From Candidatus Latescibacterota bacterium (lineage in GTDB: Bacteria; Latescibacterota; UBA2968; UBA8231), in NCBI GenBank assembly GCA_021295675.1, contig JAGWBY010000057.1, positions 1 through 25,587 on the forward strand: a stretch of DNA of 25,587 nucleotides, given 5' to 3'. The stretch's first letter is position 1; every line of letters begins with the position of its first letter. A program made the position numbers and the translations under genes. Positions 23,859 to 25,587 of the stretch are shown one piece after another. The notes under the pieces are model-generated. The model had not been told where the DNA came from, did not search any database, and saw nothing but the letters and a program-made list of their open reading frames with translations.

Positions 23859-25349
23859 CTACTCCGATTCCTCCAACGTCCCGTCATAAGAACCGGCCAG
23901 TGCCTCGCCTTGAGTTTTGATTTCTTCCAAGCGGCGCGACATACTGCGCACGACTTCCGGGTGCTGGCCGTACAGATTCTGCCGCTCGGCAATATCGTCT
24001 TTGAGGTTGAACAGTTCCCCAAGAAAATTGTGGTCGCTATAGCCCCGCTCCGCCTTAAACCAATCCGGCTCGCGGTTGTCGTCGCCGGAAGGGGCGTCGA
24101 TAAAGACCCAGTCGTCTTGGCGCAGAGCAAAGCGGCCCGCACAACTGTGGTGCACGGCTGAGCGGCGCACTGGCGCATCAACCTGTCCCTGCAACAAGGA
24201 CAATACGCTAATGCTGTCCTTGGCCACTCCCGGAGGCAACTGGACCCCAGTCAACTGAGCACAAGTGGCCATAAAATCGCCCAACAAAGTGAGCTGATCG
24301 CAGACCGATCCAGCCGGCGTAACCCCGGGCCAGCGAGCAACAAAGGGCACGCGGTGGCCCCCCTCCCAAGTGTCGCGCTTGGCACCGCGCAAATGGGCCA
24401 TGCTGTAGTGGCCAAATTGGCGCACGTGCTCGTAGCAGCCGCCGGCCGCGGCTGGGCTGCACTCGGGGCCGTTGTCGCTGGTGAAGATAAGTAGCGTGTC
24501 GTCGGCCAACCCCTGCTCGTCGAGCGCAGCCATAATTTCCCCGACCACCCAATCGACTTCGCAGACAAAATCTCCATATAGCCCCGCTCCGCCGCGTCCG
24601 ATAAACTCCTCGTTGGGAACAATCGGCGTGTGCGGCGAAGTCAGCGGCAAGTAGAGGAAAAAGGGATCGGTGCTAGCTTCGGCGATGTAGGCGCGGGCGC
24701 GGCGGACGAATTCGGGGACCATGTCCTCCAGTTTCCAACCCGGCTTCATGGCCCCAGGCAAGCCAAACATCTCCTCGGGCTTTTGCTCGGTCGGGGCCGC
24801 GGCCAGCCGGTCCTGCTCAAACCAAGTGTAGGGCGGGAAATTCGGCACATCGACGCCAAAGTAGTAGTCAAAACCGCAGGCTAAAGGACCACCACCTATA
24901 GGTCGGCTGTAGTCAATATTGCGCTCTAGGGCTAGGCGCTGGTCGCGGTCGAGGCGGCCAATGGGCGCGTCGCCATAGGCCGGTTTGCCGTCCTTGGTCG
25001 CCCACTCCCAGCCAAGGTGCCACTTGCCGATGCAGGCAGTGCGATAGCCCTGTTCGCCCAGCAGCTTAGCCACTGTGGGGCGGTCGGCTTCTATCAAGGG
25101 CGGATCCCAGGGCCACAGGACGCTGCTCTTGAGCGGGGTGCGCCAGCAATAGCGGCCGGTGAGCAGGGCGTAGCGGCTGGGCGAGCAGACGCTGGAGGAA
25201 GCGTGAGCGTCGGTAAAGCGCATTCCTTGGGCGGCGAGGCGGTCGAGATGCGGCGTGGGAATTTTGCCGCCGGGATTGTTGCATCCCATATCGCCGTATC
25301 CCATGTCGTCGGCGAGTATGTAAATGATGTTGGGTTTTTGTCGGGGCAT
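23859..25349 (-). CDS. Type I sulfatase (arylsulfatase family), 496 aa
   Basis: Formylglycine-dependent sulfate-ester hydrolase. N-terminus KPNIIYILADDMGYGDMGCN supplies the metal-binding Asp14/Asp15. The maturation motif is SSVCSPSRYALLTGRY, with Cys55 as the residue converted to formylglycine (CxPSR, cysteine type). Also GYRTACIGKWHLG, FFLYLPLTSPHTPIVPN, LLIFTSDNGPE and WEGGHRVPFVARWPG. The length is normal and no deletion is apparent. No signal peptide: the start ATG 25349 has AAGGAG five nucleotides upstream and the conserved fold begins at once, so the product may be cytoplasmic or use another start. Substrate likely a sulfated polysaccharide or sugar; next to the secreted glycosidase this suits algal or sponge glycans (inference). 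Maturation would need an anaerobic or aerobic FGE encoded elsewhere. Confidence 0.92.
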   Translation of the reverse strand: MPRQKPNIIYILADDMGYGDMGCNNPGGKIPTPHLDRLAAQGMRFTDAHASSSVCSPSRYALLTGRYCWRTPLKSSVLWPWDPPLIEADRPTVAKLLGEQGYRTACIGKWHLGWEWATKDGKPAYGDAPIGRLDRDQRLALERNIDYSRPIGGGPLACGFDYYFGVDVPNFPPYTWFEQDRLAAAPTEQKPEEMFGLPGAMKPGWKLEDMVPEFVRRARAYIAEASTDPFFLYLPLTSPHTPIVPNEEFIGRGGAGLYGDFVCEVDWVVGEIMAALDEQGLADDTLLIFTSDNGPECSPAAAGGCYEHVRQFGHYSMAHLRGAKRDTWEGGHRVPFVARWPGVTPAGSVCDQLTLLGDFMATCAQLTGVQLPPGVAKDSISVLSLLQGQVDAPVRRSAVHHSCAGRFALRQDDWVFIDAPSGDDNREPDWFKAERGYSDHNFLGELFNLKDDIAERQNLYGQHPEVVRSMSRRLEEIKTQGEALAGSYDGTLEESE

Positions 25350-25382
25350 GGCTGCTCCTTGAGGCCCGACGCAGGGGCCAAT

Positions 25383-25587
25383 CTATGGGGAAAAGTTCAT
25401 CAGCAAATCCGCTGGAATGCCCAAATGCGCTCTCAATGCGCCAATCTGCCGAATAGAGAGCGGGCGAATTCCATTAAAAAATTCCGAAGTTCGGCTTCTA
25501 CCGCCCAGCCACTGCGCCAGATCGGCCCGGGAAAGGCCCTTTTGCTCCAGCATAAAATCAACCACTTCTTGGGGCGTGGGCTTCTCA
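25383..25587 (-). CDS. HigA-type antitoxin, C-terminal part (cut by window edge)
   Basis: The frame enters from the right edge as EKPTPQEVVDFMLEQKGLSR and continues ADLAQWLGGRSRTSEFFNG, IRPLSIRQIGALRAHLGIPA to MNFSP. This is the HTH and C-terminal helix of the larger HigA antitoxins (those beginning with a helical segment and ending IPAxxL). The N-terminal part and any HigB partner lie beyond the window. It ends 33 bp before the sulfatase start on the same strand. It is a different subfamily from the HigA at 14988-15302. Confidence 0.75.
   Translation of the reverse strand, partial: EKPTPQEVVDFMLEQKGLSRADLAQWLGGRSRTSEFFNGIRPLSIRQIGALRAHLGIPADLLMNFSP

Noticed and set aside
1..25587. CRISPR arrays, tRNA, rRNA or riboswitches
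   Set aside because: No regularly spaced repeat array, no cloverleaf or rRNA sequence and no recognisable riboswitch core seen; the repeats present are tandem, REP-like or MITE-like.

Overview
The window looks like a fragment of an uncultured Gram-negative heterotroph, probably assembled from a metagenome. Phytanoyl-CoA dioxygenase, sulfatase, PmoA-type DUF6807, DUF4159, CRTAC1, DUF5060/DUF4038 glycosidase, BlaI/BlaR1 and FlgD-like tail genes together recall Latescibacterota/Poribacteria-type genomes. This is inference from gene content only. Most of the window is GC-rich; two blocks (about 594-3225 and about 16000-17670) are clearly AT-richer and look acquired.

Layout: (1) 2-582, the 3' part of a broken DUF4159 gene. 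(2) 594-3216, minus strand, an AT-rich cassette of three genes coupled by 4-bp GTGA overlaps: a DUF3696-type SMC/OLD-like ATPase, a PIN-domain nuclease and an Rnl2-type RNA ligase. It abuts a truncated HEPN-like ORF and a small gene with an in-frame stop. This is the best candidate for an undescribed system: ATP-driven sensing, RNA cleavage and RNA sealing in one transcript. (3) 3769-4531, two small membrane proteins (DUF2752, DUF4234). (4) 4601-14751, a long minus-strand operon: PhyH dioxygenase, UDP-glucuronate decarboxylase-like epimerase, DUF6807/PmoA protein, and a tripartite RND efflux pump (TolC-like, adaptor, permease), followed by a CRTAC1-type FG-GAP/UnbV lipoprotein. (5) 14988-15653, a HigBA-type toxin-antitoxin pair with a dead toxin and an intact antitoxin. 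(6) 15766-19902, a BlaI/BlaR1 locus. It starts with twin 20-bp operator palindromes around a good sigma-70 promoter, then a chimeric gene made of the blaI start and the blaR1 transmembrane segment, a TlpA-like thioredoxin, blaI, and a BlaR1 protease whose sensor is replaced by an ExbD/TolR-like and a FlgD-like domain. (7) 20008-21155, a frameshifted DUF4143 ATPase. (8) 21232-23691, a secreted DUF5060/DUF4038 glycosidase with PKD and LamG-like domains, whose stop codon is supplied by a MITE-like insertion. (9) 23859-25349, a sulfatase, and the C-terminus of a HigA-type antitoxin at the right edge.

A second theme is damage. At least six conserved genes (DUF4159, RND adaptor, epimerase, PhyH, HigB, DUF4143 ATPase) each lack a short internal stretch of about 16-28 nt relative to their family consensus as I remember it; two fit exactly 24 nt. 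Two genes also carry an in-frame stop explainable by C-to-T change. Either the genome is decaying by short deletions or the assembly has a systematic fault; raw reads would decide.
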